Below are positions 1 to 8,902 of a stretch of DNA of 64,000 bases, piece after piece. Within the stretch, counting starts at the first letter, position 1. The number at the start of each line of letters is the position of its first letter. The notes under the pieces are model-generated. The model was not told where the DNA came from. It searched no databases and was given only the letters and a program-made list of their open reading frames with translations. Made by a program: the position numbers and the translations under genes. Source of the DNA: Pseudomonadota bacterium (GTDB lineage Bacteria > Desulfobacterota > Desulfobulbia > Desulfobulbales > Desulfocapsaceae); the NCBI GenBank assembly GCA_018821985.1, contig JAHJKP010000033.1, positions 1 through 64,000 on the forward strand, in the 5' to 3' direction.

Positions 1-1153
1 AATATCTAATTTTTTTATTAATTTTTTTTTATAAATTAGACATTAAAATAAGGTTCCATACCTCGCGTCATTTTCTTTTTTTTCTCTCAAAATTTTAAAT
101 TTGGTTCCAACTCACTTTAAATATGCTTTCATCAATTTTTTATCAACAATTCTAATTCCTTTCCCAATATCTCCCACCTAATCCCATCATATCCCGCTGG
201 TTCCATACCTCACACCTCCTCACACGAGGCTACATTACAATCGTAACTCTCCAATCTTGTTTTCGATTTAAAAAAACAGCTTTCTCTATTGTACAGCCGC
301 CATATTGGTAACTCCGCTGACTATCTTGTTTTTCTGTAAAAGGTTGAAATTCGCCTTTTAGGCGTCTAGTTGTAGGTAGCGGTGTTTCTCTTTCTCTGCT
401 TCTTCCTTGGTTCGACACCCGACGGTGATGAGAGAGCTCTTGCTTGAGGATGCCCCAGAAGTCTTCAGCATGGATGTATTGGGTGCCAGTTGCAGAGCGT
501 GCTTTCCTTGTAGCCCTTTCCGGGGATAGAGGAAAAGCGGCCAGGAAATAGCTGAAGGTCAAAGATGAGAGACTGAATTGTGGAGAGGTCTTTTGCGCGT
601 AGTTTGGAGCTGTTCTACATGAAAAGGTTCCGGGATTTTTCTTTGTGGCCGTATGTTTCAACCCCTGTTTGATTCTTTGCGGCTCGGTAAAAAAATGATC
701 TCTTCCTGCCTCTGCTCCCTGCAAACATGATATAAAAATGGGGGGTGACAAAGGATAAGTGCGAAGAATACAAGAAGAGATGTTTTAAGGAAGCTGAGAG
801 ATTCTAAGAAATACGGGTTGAAAATCCGTCTCTTCCTGGTTATATTCTTGGCCCCTGCTTCTGGTTGTGATGACCTGTAAGTGCCGTGTGCATTTGAAGT
901 GCATGAGGGTGTTTAAATATCAATTTTTTTTGTGCTGGTTGCAGTGGTGGTACAGGTGCCTTTCTTTCTCTTGTGGTCTTTCTGGTAAATATGAAGAAAA
1001 GTACTGTACAAAGCGACGTTAGTTGGGTAATGTGTCTGATTTGTCTGTTTCTTGAATTTTAGTAATGTTTGGGGGAAGAGAGTAATCTTCAATGGTTTGT
1101 CGTTTTAAGTGGTCAGCTGTTTTTGGTGCCGCTTGTTGGTATATGTCCGTTGA
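1..1153. other. AT-rich leader region without a convincing gene
   Basis: No supported gene was found. The first ~230 bases are strongly AT-rich, unlike the rest of the window. They contain the motif GGTTCCATACCTC at 52-64 and 199-211 and a related GGTTCCAACTC at 103-113. A 173-codon open frame on the minus strand (230-751) has biased, low-complexity composition. It holds one short stretch (FWGILKQEL, then SHHRR) recalling the end of IS3-type transposases, but no other catalytic motif, so it is not called as a gene. Bases 752-1153 have no ORF of note on either strand. The region could be a decayed element or the leader of fusA. Confidence 0.5.
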
Positions 1154-1192
1154 ATGAGGAGTTGCAGCTTCTGTGGCTCCTTATTTTTTTTA
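1154..1192 (+). terminator. Strong intrinsic terminator or attenuator just upstream of fusA
   Basis: A 14-bp hairpin pairs 1154-1167 with 1171-1184 around a 3-base loop (CTT). All positions pair if G-U wobbles are allowed, and a run of T follows (1183-1191). This is textbook Rho-independent architecture on the plus strand. It lies only ~60 bases before the fusA start and no plus-strand gene precedes it. It either ends an unrecognised upstream RNA or acts as an attenuator in the fusA leader. Confidence 0.7.
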
Positions 1193-1250
1193 TTTTATCT
1201 TAGGTCGGCTTAGGACGGTCAGGAAGATTTAGGTGTAGAGGATAGCAATC

Positions 1251-3335
1251 ATGAGTGTAGATTTAAGTAATGTGCGGAATATAGGGATCAGTGCCCATAT
1301 TGATTCAGGGAAGACGACACTGACCGAGCGCATCCTGTTTTATACGGACCGGATTCATGCCATCCACGATGTTCGTGGTAAGGATGGTGTCGGCGCCAAA
1401 ATGGATTCCATGGAATTGGAAAGAGAGCGTGGTATTACCATTCAGTCTGCGGCCACGTTCTGCAATTGGAAGGGAAAAGACATCAATATCATCGATACTC
1501 CCGGCCATGTAGACTTTACCATTGAGGTTGAACGTGCCCTGCGGGTTTTAGATGGCGCTGTGCTGGTGCTTTGCTCTGTTGGTGGCGTGCAGTCGCAGTC
1601 TATCACCGTAAACCGGCAGATGACCCGTTATAAAGTTCCCCGTATCGCCTTTATCAATAAGTGTGACCGTACCGGTGCCAATCCTGAAAGGGTGACCGCC
1701 CAGTTGCGCGAGAAACTTGGGTTAAATGCACATATGGTCCAGCTACCCATCGGTCTGGAAAATGATCTGGTGGGAGTTGTTGATCTGGTTACCATGAAGG
1801 CTCTCTATTTTGAGGGTGACAATGGCGAGATTGTCCGCGAGGATGAGATCCCTGCAGCTCTCCAGGAACGGGCACAGGAAAAACGGGAAGAACTGCTTGA
1901 GGCTGTTTCCATGTTTTCCGATGATTTGATGGAAGTGATGCTGGAGGAAGGTGAGATTGATCCGGACCTGATCCGTGATGCTATACGTAAGGGGACTCTG
2001 TCTTTGGAATTCTCTCCTGTCTTTGTTGGCTCCGCCTATAAGAATAAAGGTGTGCAGCCCATGCTTGATGGAGTGAACGCCTATCTGCCCTGCCCCACTG
2101 ATGTTGAAAATATGGCGCTTGATCTCAGCAATGAGGAAAAGGAGTTTGCGGTTACCAATAATCCTGATGATCCGCTTATCATGCTGGCTTTCAAGCTTGA
2201 AGATGGACGTTATGGGCAGTTGACCTATGTGCGGACCTATCAGGGAACGGTCACCAAGGGAGATTCAGTTTTTAACAGCCGGACCGGCAAGAAGGTGAAG
2301 ATCGGTCGTCTGTGCCGGATGCATTCAGATGAGATGGAGGATATCGACCTCTGCGGATCCGGTGATATCGTAGCCCTTTTTGGGGTGGACTGTGCCTCTG
2401 GGGATACCTTTTGTTCAGGTGATATCTCCTGCTCCATGAGCTCCATGCATATCCCCGAGCCGGTAATCTCCTTGGCCATTGTTCCAGTGGACAACAAGGC
2501 GCAGATCAACATGTCCAAGGCACTGAATCGTTTTACCAAGGAAGATCCTACCTTCAAGACCTTTGTTGACCATGAGACCAACGAGACTATTATCTCCGGT
2601 ATGGGCGAGCTGCACTTGGAAGTCTATGTCGAGCGGATGAAGCGTGAATATAACGCCGAGGTTCAGGTGGGTGCGCCCCAGGTTGCCTATCGTGAGACCA
2701 TCACCGCACGAGCCGAGTTTAATTATACCCACAAGAAGCAGACAGGTGGTTCCGGCCAGTTTGGACGGGTGGCTGGGTATATGGAGCCGCTGGAAGAGGG
2801 TGAATATGAATTTGTCGATTCTATTGTCGGTGGTTCTATCCCCCGGGAATTTATTTCCTCTTGTGATAAAGGATTTCAGAAGAGTCTGGTCAAGGGTTCG
2901 CTCTGCGGCTCAGGAGTTACCGGTGTTCGTTGTGTTATCAACGACGGTGCCTTTCATGCCGTTGACTCCTCGGATGTGGCTTTCCAGCTGGCAGCTATTG
3001 GCGCCTTCAAGGAAGGGTATATGAAGGCAAAACCGGTGATCATGGAGCCGATCATGAAGGTCTCCGTGGAAGGTCCTACCGAGTTCCAGGGATCAATCAT
3101 GGGCAGTATCAATCAGCGCCGCGGCATGATCATCGGAACCATGGAAGAGGGCAATTATACCGTGGTTGAGGCCGATGTGCCTTTGTCTGAGATGTTTGGC
3201 TATTCAACCACCTTGCGCTCACTGACCCAAGGCAAGGCTGAATTTACCATGGAGTTTTCTGCCTTTAAGCAGGTGCCAAAGCTGGTGAACGACGAGCTGA
3301 TCAAGAAATATCAGAGTGAGAAGAAGAACGCATAG
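1251..3335 (+). CDS. fusA: Elongation factor G, mitochondrial/spd-EFG1-like type
   Basis: Translocation GTPase that moves tRNA and mRNA through the ribosome; cytosolic. At 694 residues it has the usual EF-G length. The G domain shows G1 AHIDSGKT (residues 15-22), RGITI (60-64), DTPGH (82-86) and NKCD (136-139). The rest covers EF-G domains II-V, including the domain IV/V portion near the end. The Ser in the P-loop (SGKT rather than the AGKT of ordinary bacterial EF-G) is characteristic of mitochondrial EF-G1 and of the duplicated spdEFG1 branch; that assignment is an inference. It stands alone, not in a str operon with rpsL, rpsG and tuf, which supports a second, specialised copy. A terminator-like hairpin sits in its leader. 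Confidence 0.95.
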   Translation: MSVDLSNVRNIGISAHIDSGKTTLTERILFYTDRIHAIHDVRGKDGVGAKMDSMELERERGITIQSAATFCNWKGKDINIIDTPGHVDFTIEVERALRVLDGAVLVLCSVGGVQSQSITVNRQMTRYKVPRIAFINKCDRTGANPERVTAQLREKLGLNAHMVQLPIGLENDLVGVVDLVTMKALYFEGDNGEIVREDEIPAALQERAQEKREELLEAVSMFSDDLMEVMLEEGEIDPDLIRDAIRKGTLSLEFSPVFVGSAYKNKGVQPMLDGVNAYLPCPTDVENMALDLSNEEKEFAVTNNPDDPLIMLAFKLEDGRYGQLTYVRTYQGTVTKGDSVFNSRTGKKVKIGRLCRMHSDEMEDIDLCGSGDIVALFGVDCASGDTFCSGDISCSMSSMHIPEPVISLAIVPVDNKAQINMSKALNRFTKEDPTFKTFVDHETNETIISGMGELHLEVYVERMKREYNAEVQVGAPQVAYRETITARAEFNYTHKKQTGGSGQFGRVAGYMEPLEEGEYEFVDSIVGGSIPREFISSCDKGFQKSLVKGSLCGSGVTGVRCVINDGAFHAVDSSDVAFQLAAIGAFKEGYMKAKPVIMEPIMKVSVEGPTEFQGSIMGSINQRRGMIIGTMEEGNYTVVEADVPLSEMFGYSTTLRSLTQGKAEFTMEFSAFKQVPKLVNDELIKKYQSEKKNA

Positions 3336-3444
3336 TCTTTGTCTCTAGATGAAGAGTTGTTTTTATACCGGGCATGGGTTTCATGTCCGGCAGATCGTCC
3401 CTTTATGGACGAAGCAAATGAATAGATAAAAGAGGTACACGGCC

Positions 3445-4152
3445 ATGGGGAAAAAAAACCTGGTAATGAATAATCCGTTGCGAATTCTGGGACTTGAAAA
3501 AAAGGTTAAGGAAGATGGCGCCAGTATGGGGTTGGTCATGGCCCGTGCCGGTCTGGGCAAGACAGCTATCTTGGTACAGATTGCCCTTGATTCGATGCTC
3601 TGGGGCGATAAAGTACTGCATGTCTCAATCGGTGAGGGGTTTGACAAGACCCGTGCCTGGTATGATGATATCCTGCGTTTGATGGCCGCAGAAGAGAAAA
3701 GTGAGAGCTTTCAGACCACTGTTGCTGAAATCATGCCGAATCGGATGATCATGACCTTCAAGGAAAGTTCTTTCAGTCAGGCAAAGCTTGAAGAACGGCT
3801 GGATGATCTGGTGCAACAGAAAATCTATAAACCTGTCTGCCTGATTATTGACGGATACGATTTCCAGAAAGGGACTCATGCGGCCCTTGAGGAATTCAAG
3901 GAATTCATGGTGCGGCATGGCCTGAAGATGATCTGGTTCTCAGCAACCACTCATCGTGAGGATAAGCGTGAAAGTGCTATTGGGGTGCCTGCTCCTTGTC
4001 ATGATATCGATGATCTTTTTGATGTGGTCCTGATGATAGCACCCAAGGATGAGGCAATTGATCTGAAGATCCTTAAATGTGCCAGTGGTACGGTTGATAC
4101 CGGCACCTCGTTGACCCTTAATCCTTCTACTATGCTTATCCAGAAGGCATAG
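3445..4152 (+). CDS. Orphan RecA/KaiC-like P-loop ATPase, function unknown
   Basis: A 235-residue cytosolic protein with a Walker A motif ARAGLGKT (residues 33-40) and a Walker B-like hydrophobic strand ending in Asp, VCLIIDGYD (131-139). The region after Walker A reads as the first helix of a RecA-fold NTPase. No DNA-binding or partner domain is recognisable. It lies 109 bases downstream of fusA and is closed by its own terminator, so it could be cotranscribed with fusA. No named family was recognised with confidence. ATP binding is well supported; the biological role is not known. Confidence 0.85.
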   Translation: MGKKNLVMNNPLRILGLEKKVKEDGASMGLVMARAGLGKTAILVQIALDSMLWGDKVLHVSIGEGFDKTRAWYDDILRLMAAEEKSESFQTTVAEIMPNRMIMTFKESSFSQAKLEERLDDLVQQKIYKPVCLIIDGYDFQKGTHAALEEFKEFMVRHGLKMIWFSATTHREDKRESAIGVPAPCHDIDDLFDVVLMIAPKDEAIDLKILKCASGTVDTGTSLTLNPSTMLIQKA

Positions 4153-4221
4153 GCTGGCGGGAAGTGATCAGGATCAGGATGTTGCCGGACTTTTTTGGTG
4201 ATATCATTGAGTAAGCAGAGT

Positions 4222-4265
4222 GAAAACGGGTAGCTCCAAAAGGAGATGCCCGTTTTTTTTTTTTT
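4222..4265 (+). terminator. Rho-independent terminator after the P-loop ATPase gene
   Basis: AACGGG (4225-4230) pairs with CCCGTT (4249-4254), and an inner CTCC/GGAG stem closes on an AAAA loop. A run of 13 T follows. It separates the fusA/ATPase unit from hisA, whose start lies about 27 bases further on. Confidence 0.88.
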
Positions 4266-4291
4266 GGTATTAAACAGAGTGCTGGGGCATC

Positions 4292-5062
4292 ATGAAATTC
4301 AGACCTTGTATTGATCTCCATGATGGAAAGGTAAAGCAGATCGTCGGTTCAACATTGAATGACGAGCGGCCTGAGGAGTTGCGCACCAACTTTACCGCAA
4401 TTCATCCTTCTTCTTGGTTTGCTGAGCTCTACCGGCAAGACAATCTCACTGGCGGACATATTATCAAGCTGGGGCCGGGCAATGACGCTGCAGCCCTCGA
4501 AGCGCTTGATGCCTGGCCTGGTGGGATGCAGATCGGCGGTGCCATAACAGCAGATAACGGTGGATACTGGCTGGATCACGGGGCCTCTCATGTTATTGTG
4601 ACCTCTTATGTGTTTAGAGATGGGAAGGTTGATGAAGATCGTCTGCAGCGCCTCGTGCAGGCAGTGGGGCGGGAGCGGCTGGTGCTGGATCTGAGCTGCA
4701 GAAGACGGGATGATCACTATTATATCGTTACCGATCGTTGGCAGCGTTTTACTCAAGTTGTGATTAGTGAGGAGGTTCTGGCTCATTTTGCCGGCTCATG
4801 CGCTGAATTTCTCATTCATGCCGCCGACGTGGAAGGGCAGTGTCAGGGCGTAGAACAGGACTTGATTAAAAAACTTGCAGCCTGGTCACCGATTCCTGCA
4901 ACGTATGCCGGAGGTGTCCGTAATATTGCTGATCTTGAGCTGATTCGGGACCTGGGGCAGGGGCGATTGGATGCAACCGTGGGCAGTGCCTTGGATATCT
5001 TTGGCGGTACTGATATGACCTATGCCGAAGCCGTACGCTTCCACCAGGCTGAACAGCGTTGA
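4292..5062 (+). CDS. hisA: Eukaryotic-type HisA, ProFAR isomerase
   Basis: Phosphoribosylformimino-AICAR ribotide isomerase, the fourth step of histidine synthesis; a TIM barrel of 256 residues. The N-terminal strand CIDLHDGKVKQIVG (6-19) carries the catalytic Asp8. The second active-site strand is LDLSCRRR (132-139). HAADVEG (176-182) and the phosphate-binding Gly pair in AGGVRN (206-211) follow. The KQIVG sequence, the HAADVEG block and the LSCRRR strand match the fungal/plant HIS6 branch rather than ordinary bacterial HisA; this rests on remembered family features. No other his genes lie nearby. Its last bases may overlap the next small ORF, depending on that ORF's start. Confidence 0.88.
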   Translation: MKFRPCIDLHDGKVKQIVGSTLNDERPEELRTNFTAIHPSSWFAELYRQDNLTGGHIIKLGPGNDAAALEALDAWPGGMQIGGAITADNGGYWLDHGASHVIVTSYVFRDGKVDEDRLQRLVQAVGRERLVLDLSCRRRDDHYYIVTDRWQRFTQVVISEEVLAHFAGSCAEFLIHAADVEGQCQGVEQDLIKKLAAWSPIPATYAGGVRNIADLELIRDLGQGRLDATVGSALDIFGGTDMTYAEAVRFHQAEQR

Positions 5063-5072
5063 AGGGTTCCAG

Positions 5073-5273
5073 GTGGTAGAGGAAAAACACAAAGACTTGT
5101 GTCCTGAAGTGGTGGAAGCGTGTTCCCTGGTAGATCTGAAGATTCAGGTTCCGCAGGATCTTTATATCGCCTATCAACGGTGTTCATGGATTATTGTCAA
5201 TGAGACCGGTGCAAAGCCTCTTGAGGTGATGCAGGAGATGGTGCGTGATTTTTTGGTCAAACATGGGTGTTGA
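5073..5273 (+). CDS. Small conserved-looking protein of unknown function
   Basis: About 66 residues if translation begins at GTG 5073, which is preceded at good spacing by the purine run GAAGGG at 5060-5065 overlapping the hisA stop. An in-frame ATG at 5022 inside hisA would give 83 residues but lacks a better ribosome site. The sequence is soluble, has three Cys, and ends in a helix (VMQEMVRDFLVKHGC). No family was recognised. Tight packing behind hisA suggests cotranscription and possible translational coupling. It may be an acylphosphatase-sized accessory protein, but nothing in the sequence proves a function. Confidence 0.6.
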   Translation: MVEEKHKDLCPEVVEACSLVDLKIQVPQDLYIAYQRCSWIIVNETGAKPLEVMQEMVRDFLVKHGC

Positions 5274-5418
5274 ATAAGGTGGGAAAAACTGCCTTTTTGT
5301 CTTCTGTGCCGGATGTTTTCTTGACCTCTTGTCTGACATTAGATACAATTAATAATTCAGAAGAATTTTTGTTGTCTAATTGCTTGATATTAAAGTTTTT
5401 TTCAGGGGGTCGTGTGGT

Positions 5419-6306
5419 GTGGAGTTTGAGAGAGAAGACCAGCGGAAAAAGATAGAAAGATTCATTCAGAAAATGCCCAGCCTGTCAACAACAGTGGGCA
5501 AGGTTCTGGAGATCTGCAGTCGCACTGATGCTTCACCCAATGAGTTGAATAAGGTCATATCCCTTGATCCTGTTTTAACCGGCCAGGTGTTGAAGCTGAT
5601 CAATTCGGCTTATTATTCATTGATGAGCAAGGTGACGTCTCTGACTCGTGCCATTACCATGCTGGGGATGAATACGGTAAAGAATATGGCTCTCAGTACT
5701 GCCATTATCAATTCCGTTGCTAGTGCTAATAAATCAAAAGCCCTTCCTACCGCCAAGTTCTGGACCCATTCTATTGGAGTGGGGGTGAGTTCCAAGTTGC
5801 TCGCTGTGGCAAGTGGTGTCTCGCTTCAGGAACGGGAAGAGTTTTTTATAGCCGGGATGTTGCATGATCTTGGTAAGATTCCTTTTGGTGATGAGTATAT
5901 CCATGTATTGTCAATTGCTCGTCAGGAACAGAGGTCATTGATTGAGGTGGAACGTGAGCTTCTGGGGATTGATCACCAGGAAGTCGGGAAATTGATTGCT
6001 GCCAAATGGAAGTTAACCGGGTTCATGGCCAGTTGTATCTGTTGTCATCATGATATCGGCACGGCGGTTGGCCCTCCGAGTGAAGTGCCTCTGGGTGAGG
6101 AGGATCGTGCCAGGGTGGCCATTGTCACTTTGGCCAATATGTATATTAATATCCACGATATCGGCTATGCTGGAGATCCTTTTCCTGAGTACAGGAATGC
6201 TGAAATGTTGCTTGAGCTCACGGGGCTGGATTGGTCGGATCTTGCTGCCATCAGTGGTGTGGTGGAAGATGAGATTCAGAAGGCCCAGATCTTTTTACAG
6301 GTATGA
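5419..6306 (+). CDS. HDOD-domain signalling protein
   Basis: A soluble protein with an HDOD domain (metal-dependent hydrolase-related output domain common in signalling proteins). The signature runs from MPSLSTTVGKVLEI through SLDPVLTGQVLKLINSAYYS and the RAITMLGM turn to an HD-like MLHDLGKIPFGDE. The GTG at 5419 is chosen as start because AGGGGG (5404-5409) precedes it with 9-base spacing; an upstream TTG at 5380 in frame would add 13 residues. The stop overlaps the start of the following MBL-fold gene (ATGA at 6303-6306), so the two are translationally coupled. Typical HDOD roles are in motility and second-messenger pathways; the specific role here is unknown. Confidence 0.88.
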   Translation: MEFEREDQRKKIERFIQKMPSLSTTVGKVLEICSRTDASPNELNKVISLDPVLTGQVLKLINSAYYSLMSKVTSLTRAITMLGMNTVKNMALSTAIINSVASANKSKALPTAKFWTHSIGVGVSSKLLAVASGVSLQEREEFFIAGMLHDLGKIPFGDEYIHVLSIARQEQRSLIEVERELLGIDHQEVGKLIAAKWKLTGFMASCICCHHDIGTAVGPPSEVPLGEEDRARVAIVTLANMYINIHDIGYAGDPFPEYRNAEMLLELTGLDWSDLAAISGVVEDEIQKAQIFLQV

Positions 6307-7238
6307 GAGATAATATGACCATGAAAATTAGATTTTGGGGGGTGAGGGGTTCCATCCCCTGTCCCGGGCCATTGACGCAGAAATATGGGGGAAATGGGGC
6401 CTGTCTCGAACTGAGGGTTGGGGACGAGAACAGGCTTGTTATCATTGACGCCGGTTCCGGCATCAGGATGCTGGGAAACCAGTTGATGCAGCACGATCTG
6501 CCCAAGGGACCGATCCGGGCCGAGATTTTTCTCTCTCATACTCATTGGGATCATATCATGGGTTTCCCCTATTTTGTTCCTATCTATGTTCCCGGTACTG
6601 AATTGAAGGTGTATGGTCCTGTTTCTTTTGAGGATGAGCCGCTGGAGGATGTCGTCGGCGGACAGATGAGATATCGTTATTTCCCAGTCAATATGGGAGA
6701 GCTTAAATCAAAAATTGAGTATATCCGCTTGAGAGAAGAGTCCGGCAGAGATTATGGAGAGGGACTGGTATTGACCACCAAGTTTTTGAATCATCCCATT
6801 ACCGCCCTTGGCTATCGCTTTGACTATCAGGGAAAGTCGTTCTGCACCTGTTATGATTTTGAACCGTTCCGCAATCTGTTTATTACTGACCCTGATCATC
6901 CCGATTACGATGAGGCTATGGCCGTTGAGGGTGAGGAAGTGGCCAGGGAACAGAATCTGGCCATGGAGGCTTTTTTTGCCGGGGCTGATCTGCTGGTCCA
7001 TGACAGCCAATATACGGAGGAAGAGATGAAGATCCGGGTAGGTTGGGGGCATTCCAGCTTTGAATATGCCATCGCTGCGGCCAATCGGGCAGGTGTAAAA
7101 CGACTGGCCCTGTTTCACCATGACCCGGATCGGACCGATCAGCAGATAGATGAGATGGCCGCCCTTTATTGTGAGCCAGGTCGCTATGGTGCTACCGAGG
7201 TCTTTTTTGCCAGAGAAGGGCAGGTAATAGAGTTGTGA
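6303..7238 (+). CDS. MBL-fold metallo-hydrolase
   Basis: Metallo-beta-lactamase-fold hydrolase of 311 residues in the group beginning with FWGVRGSIPCPG (residues 11-22), related to RNase Z/PhnP-like phosphodiesterases. The zinc-binding motif is SHTHWDH (78-84). Further ligands are likely in CYDFEP, in HDSQY and near the C-terminus in GWGHSSFE and LFHHDP. It overlaps the upstream HDOD gene by 4 bases, which points to coupled synthesis and possibly a shared nucleotide-signalling role; the substrate cannot be read from sequence. An internal ATG (6315, MTMKIRFW) is an alternative start, but the 4-base overlap favours 6303. Confidence 0.9.
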   Translation: MRDNMTMKIRFWGVRGSIPCPGPLTQKYGGNGACLELRVGDENRLVIIDAGSGIRMLGNQLMQHDLPKGPIRAEIFLSHTHWDHIMGFPYFVPIYVPGTELKVYGPVSFEDEPLEDVVGGQMRYRYFPVNMGELKSKIEYIRLREESGRDYGEGLVLTTKFLNHPITALGYRFDYQGKSFCTCYDFEPFRNLFITDPDHPDYDEAMAVEGEEVAREQNLAMEAFFAGADLLVHDSQYTEEEMKIRVGWGHSSFEYAIAAANRAGVKRLALFHHDPDRTDQQIDEMAALYCEPGRYGATEVFFAREGQVIEL

Positions 7239-7248
7239 AAGAATTGGT

Positions 7249-8898
7249 ATGAAGATCGCCCTGATACAGATCAATCCTGTGATTGGTGATTTTACAGCAA
7301 ACTGTCGAGCCATAGCGTCTTTCGCCGAACAGGCACATGCCAATGGCTGTGAACTTGCTGTCTTTCCGGAGATGGTTGTCTCCGGCTATCCGCCCCAGGA
7401 CCTTCTGGAGCAACAGTCATTTCTCGAAGACCACGATCGTGCAGTTTCCCAACTAGTCAGAGATCTTCCACCTCTGGCGGTGATGTTTGGCTGTCTGGAG
7501 CGGCGGCGACCTGAAAATCAGGGTAAGCCCTTGTACAATTCCGTGGTGGTGGCCCGGGATGGAGCAATTGTGCATCGGGTGCGTAAGCAGTTGCTCCCGT
7601 CCTACGATGTCTTTGATGAGTCCCGTTATTTTGAGCCGGGGCCGGAGGCCGTGCCCTATCAGCTTGGCGATATGACCTTTGGCATAACCGTTTGTGAGGA
7701 TATCTGGCATCAAACTGCCGGATGTTATCGCTGCGACCCTGTAGAATCCTTGTTTTCCCGGGCGAAAGAACAGGGGAGCAGGATCGACTGTCTGATCAAT
7801 GTATCAGCCTCTCCTTTTCAGCGTGATAAAGAAGAGATTCGTCAGTCCATCTTCCGTTCTCTTTGTTCCCGTTATCATGTCCCTTTTTGCTATGTGAATC
7901 AGGTCGGGGGGCAAGATTCCTTGCTTTTTGACGGCCACAGTCTGGCCATGAATGCCGACTCTGAGATTGTTGCTCAATGCGCGGGTTTTGTCCCGGATAT
8001 GGTGGTGGTAGAAACAGAGGAATGGCGTGGGGAGAAGCATGGCCCTGATCAGGAAGAGCCTGTGGCCGCCGTCTATGCGGCCTTAGTTATGGGGGTCCGT
8101 GATTATGTGCGCAAATGCGGTTTTCGTTCCGTGGTCCTCGGCCTTTCCGGCGGCATCGATTCTGCCCTGACGGCAACTATTGCCGCTGACGCCCTTGGTG
8201 CGGAAAATGTTCTGGGGGTTGCCTTGCCCTCACCTTATAGTTCAGATGATTCCATGGAAGACGCAGAGGCACTGGCTGCAAATCTTGGTTGTGCCTTCAA
8301 GGTTATTCCCATCACTCCCCTGTTCTCCGCCTTTCAGTCATCCCTGCAACCTCTCTTTGCCGGTCTTGGTGAAGACCTCACCGAACAGAATCTTCAGGCT
8401 CGGATCCGGGGCAATCTGCTCATGGCACTGTCGAATAAGTTTGGTCATCTCCTCTTGTCAACCGGTAACAAAAGTGAGCTTGCAGTCGGCTACTGTACTC
8501 TCTATGGTGATATGAGTGGTGGTCTGGCCGTGATTTCCGATGTGCCCAAACAGATGGTGTATGAATTGGCCCGCTATGTGAATCGCGAGCAGGAGCGTAT
8601 TCCAGATCGAACCTTGACCAAGTTGCCCACAGCCGAGTTGAAGCCTGATCAATGTGATCAGGACGACCTGCCACCCTATGCGATTCTCGATCAGATCCTG
8701 GAGCTGCACTTGGAGCAGGGGCAGGGGTTGGTAGCGCTTGTTCGGGCTGGTTTTGATGAGTCGGTGGTGCGTGATGTTCTGCGTCGGATTCGTCTCAATG
8801 AGTATAAACGGAAGCAGTCAGCCATGGGGTTGAAGGTGACCAGCAAGGCATTCGGTTATGGCAGGCGTTATCCCAATGTCCACAATTATCAGGAATGA
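7249..8898 (+). CDS. nadE: Glutamine-dependent NAD+ synthetase
   Basis: Two-domain NAD synthetase of 549 residues that amidates deamido-NAD with glutamine nitrogen, the last step of NAD synthesis. The N-terminal half is a nitrilase-fold glutaminase: catalytic Glu in FPEMVVSGYPPQDL, Lys in RKQLLPSYDVFDE and Cys in TVCEDIW. The C-terminal half is the ammonia-dependent synthetase with the PP-loop SGGIDS near residue 301, followed by ALPSPYSS and STGNKSELAVGYCT. Length and domain order are normal for the fused form. It starts 11 bases after the MBL-fold gene and ends 4 bases before the cytochrome start, so this is likely one transcript. Confidence 0.96.
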   Translation: MKIALIQINPVIGDFTANCRAIASFAEQAHANGCELAVFPEMVVSGYPPQDLLEQQSFLEDHDRAVSQLVRDLPPLAVMFGCLERRRPENQGKPLYNSVVVARDGAIVHRVRKQLLPSYDVFDESRYFEPGPEAVPYQLGDMTFGITVCEDIWHQTAGCYRCDPVESLFSRAKEQGSRIDCLINVSASPFQRDKEEIRQSIFRSLCSRYHVPFCYVNQVGGQDSLLFDGHSLAMNADSEIVAQCAGFVPDMVVVETEEWRGEKHGPDQEEPVAAVYAALVMGVRDYVRKCGFRSVVLGLSGGIDSALTATIAADALGAENVLGVALPSPYSSDDSMEDAEALAANLGCAFKVIPITPLFSAFQSSLQPLFAGLGEDLTEQNLQARIRGNLLMALSNKFGHLLLSTGNKSELAVGYCTLYGDMSGGLAVISDVPKQMVYELARYVNREQERIPDRTLTKLPTAELKPDQCDQDDLPPYAILDQILELHLEQGQGLVALVRAGFDESVVRDVLRRIRLNEYKRKQSAMGLKVTSKAFGYGRRYPNVHNYQE

Positions 8899-8902
8899 AA
8901 GG

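Noticed and set aside
406-420. GGTTCGA-like T-loop suggesting a tRNA
   Set aside because: No acceptor stem or anticodon arm can be folded around it.
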